Source: a bacterium (GTDB taxonomy: Bacteria; Desulfobacterota; DSWW01). Taken from it: a DNA stretch of 5,166 bases. The stretch spans positions 1-5,166 of the forward strand of contig JAUWSZ010000258.1 of assembly GCA_030609865.1 (NCBI GenBank). The letters are read 5' to 3'. A program made the position numbers and the translations under genes. The notes beneath the pieces were generated by a model. It was not told the origin of the DNA. It was given only the letters and a program-made list of their open reading frames with translations, and searched no databases. Below are positions 4,259 to 5,166 of this stretch, piece by piece (position 1 is the first letter of the stretch; every line of letters begins with the position of its first letter).

Positions 4259-5166
4259 ATGAACCGGCGTGAGTTCCTTCAGCTGATGACTCTGGCTTCG
4301 GCGACAGCCTTTGTGCCATCCGGCCTCAGTCGAGCGATTGAGACGCTTTTTCGGCCATCTTCCGATCTCCGAGTGAGCCTGGCAGGTGTCGCCCCGGGAT
4401 CAAACGAGGGGGATTTGCTGGTAGCCGTCCGGGAGGCGGCTGAAGCGGCAACGGACTTTTCATGGCTTTCCCGTGGGGACACCGTCCTGATCAAGCCTGT
4501 GGTGAATTCCGGCAATCCCTATCCAGCCACGAGCAACCCGGTTGGTCTGAAGGCCTTGATTTCCCTTCTCAAGGAAAAAGGGGCCAAACGTATTATCGTC
4601 AGTGACATGTCGGGCATCGAACATGTCAAACTCTCACCCGATAAGATGCGAGGCAGCACTCGGGAACTGATGAAATCTTGTGGTGTGGCCCGGGCAGCTG
4701 AGGAAGCAGGAGCCGAATTATATCTTCCCGAAGAGGAAGGGTGGGAAGCCTTTTTTGAAGACTATCCCATCTCTGGATCCCATTGGAAGTCCGGGATTAT
4801 GATGCCCAAGATCATCAACAGGGTCGATCATATTGTCCTTCTGCCCCGCTGCAGCAGGCATGTACTGGCTGGTTCCACCCTTGGAATGAAAGCGGCAGTT
4901 GGATACTGGCGGACGGATACCCGACTGGAGTACCATCACGATGCGGCCACGTTTCATGAAAAGACAGCCGAGGCAAACACCGTGGTCAGTCTCCGAGAGA
5001 AGCAGCGCCTCACCCTGACCGTAGCCGACCAAGTGCAGGCCACGTTTGGCCCGGACAAGGGAACTGTGGTCGCGCCCGCTACGGGTCTCGTGCTGGCCTC
5101 CGATTCCCTGGTGGCCCACGACATGGTCTCGCTGGCCTGGCTTCTTGAATGCAGGCGTGCGGTTCC
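4259..5166 (+). CDS. DUF362-domain protein with Tat-like signal, 3' end missing
   Basis: Open to the window edge; 302 codons are visible. The N-terminus MNRREFLQLM followed by a hydrophobic stretch (9-23) is a twin-arginine signal (R3-R4-x-F-L), so export of a folded, possibly cofactor-bearing protein is likely. The DUF362 fold (PF04015) follows: TVLIKPVVNSGNPYPATSNP (75-94, with K79-P80 and N83), LISLLKEKGAKRIIVSDMSG (to G119, D116), VDHIVLLPRCSRHVLAGSTLGMKAAVGYW (G209-M210-K211), the His-rich segment TRLEYHHD (H226, H227), and FGPDKGTVVAPATGLVLASDSLVAHD near the edge. Family members often carry iron-sulfur cysteine motifs elsewhere; none is seen so far. The biochemical role of most members is unknown. 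ATG 4259 is chosen because the signal begins there; GTG 4223 is the only nearby upstream in-frame alternative after a TGA at 4217. The ribosome-binding site is weak. Confidence 0.88.
   Translation, partial: MNRREFLQLMTLASATAFVPSGLSRAIETLFRPSSDLRVSLAGVAPGSNEGDLLVAVREAAEAATDFSWLSRGDTVLIKPVVNSGNPYPATSNPVGLKALISLLKEKGAKRIIVSDMSGIEHVKLSPDKMRGSTRELMKSCGVARAAEEAGAELYLPEEEGWEAFFEDYPISGSHWKSGIMMPKIINRVDHIVLLPRCSRHVLAGSTLGMKAAVGYWRTDTRLEYHHDAATFHEKTAEANTVVSLREKQRLTLTVADQVQATFGPDKGTVVAPATGLVLASDSLVAHDMVSLAWLLECRRAV

Overview
This is a bacterial window of moderate to high GC, most likely from a Gram-negative (diderm) organism. The evidence is a signal-peptide-bearing outer-membrane beta-barrel protein ending in phenylalanine and a twin-arginine-type exported protein. 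The mix of a cold-shock protein, hemolysin III/TrhA, an SPFH-SHOCT protein and DUF362 would fit Desulfobacterota, Nitrospirota or a similar lineage. I cannot fix the taxon from sequence alone.

Layout, left to right. (1) The window opens inside the last 38 codons of a CspA-family cold-shock protein (+). (2) After a roughly 190-base spacer with no clear gene comes a seven-helix hemolysin III/TrhA-family membrane protein (+, probably from GTG 313). (3) A good sigma70-like promoter (986-1015) then drives a 209-residue outer-membrane beta-barrel protein (+). (4) Two genes on the minus strand converge on it, and the stop codons are only 14 bases apart. In transcription order they are a YdjI-like SPFH protein with a C-terminal SHOCT motif, then a cytoplasmic protein with three zinc ribbons (zf-TFIIB type). 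They form a probable operon with a 28-base gap. (5) About 530 bases without a convincing conventional gene follow. They contain a promoter-like pair (3698-3727) and a cluster of strong hairpins (3749-3895), two of which are near-copies that differ by a compensatory base-pair swap. (6) A tiny, extremely lysine-rich protein (35 aa, 3989-4096) follows, with an excellent Shine-Dalgarno. (7) The last gene is a DUF362-family protein with a twin-arginine-like signal (+), cut by the window end.

Several genes concern the envelope: the TrhA-like membrane protein, the outer-membrane barrel, the SPFH membrane-scaffold-like protein and the exported DUF362 protein. The SPFH plus zinc-ribbon pair recalls the Bacillus ydjGHI phage-shock neighbourhood, but no pspA is visible here. 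The most unexplained part is the structured stretch ahead of the lysine-rich microprotein. It could be a long structured 5' leader or a REP-like/MITE-like dispersed repeat, and the sequence alone does not decide between them.
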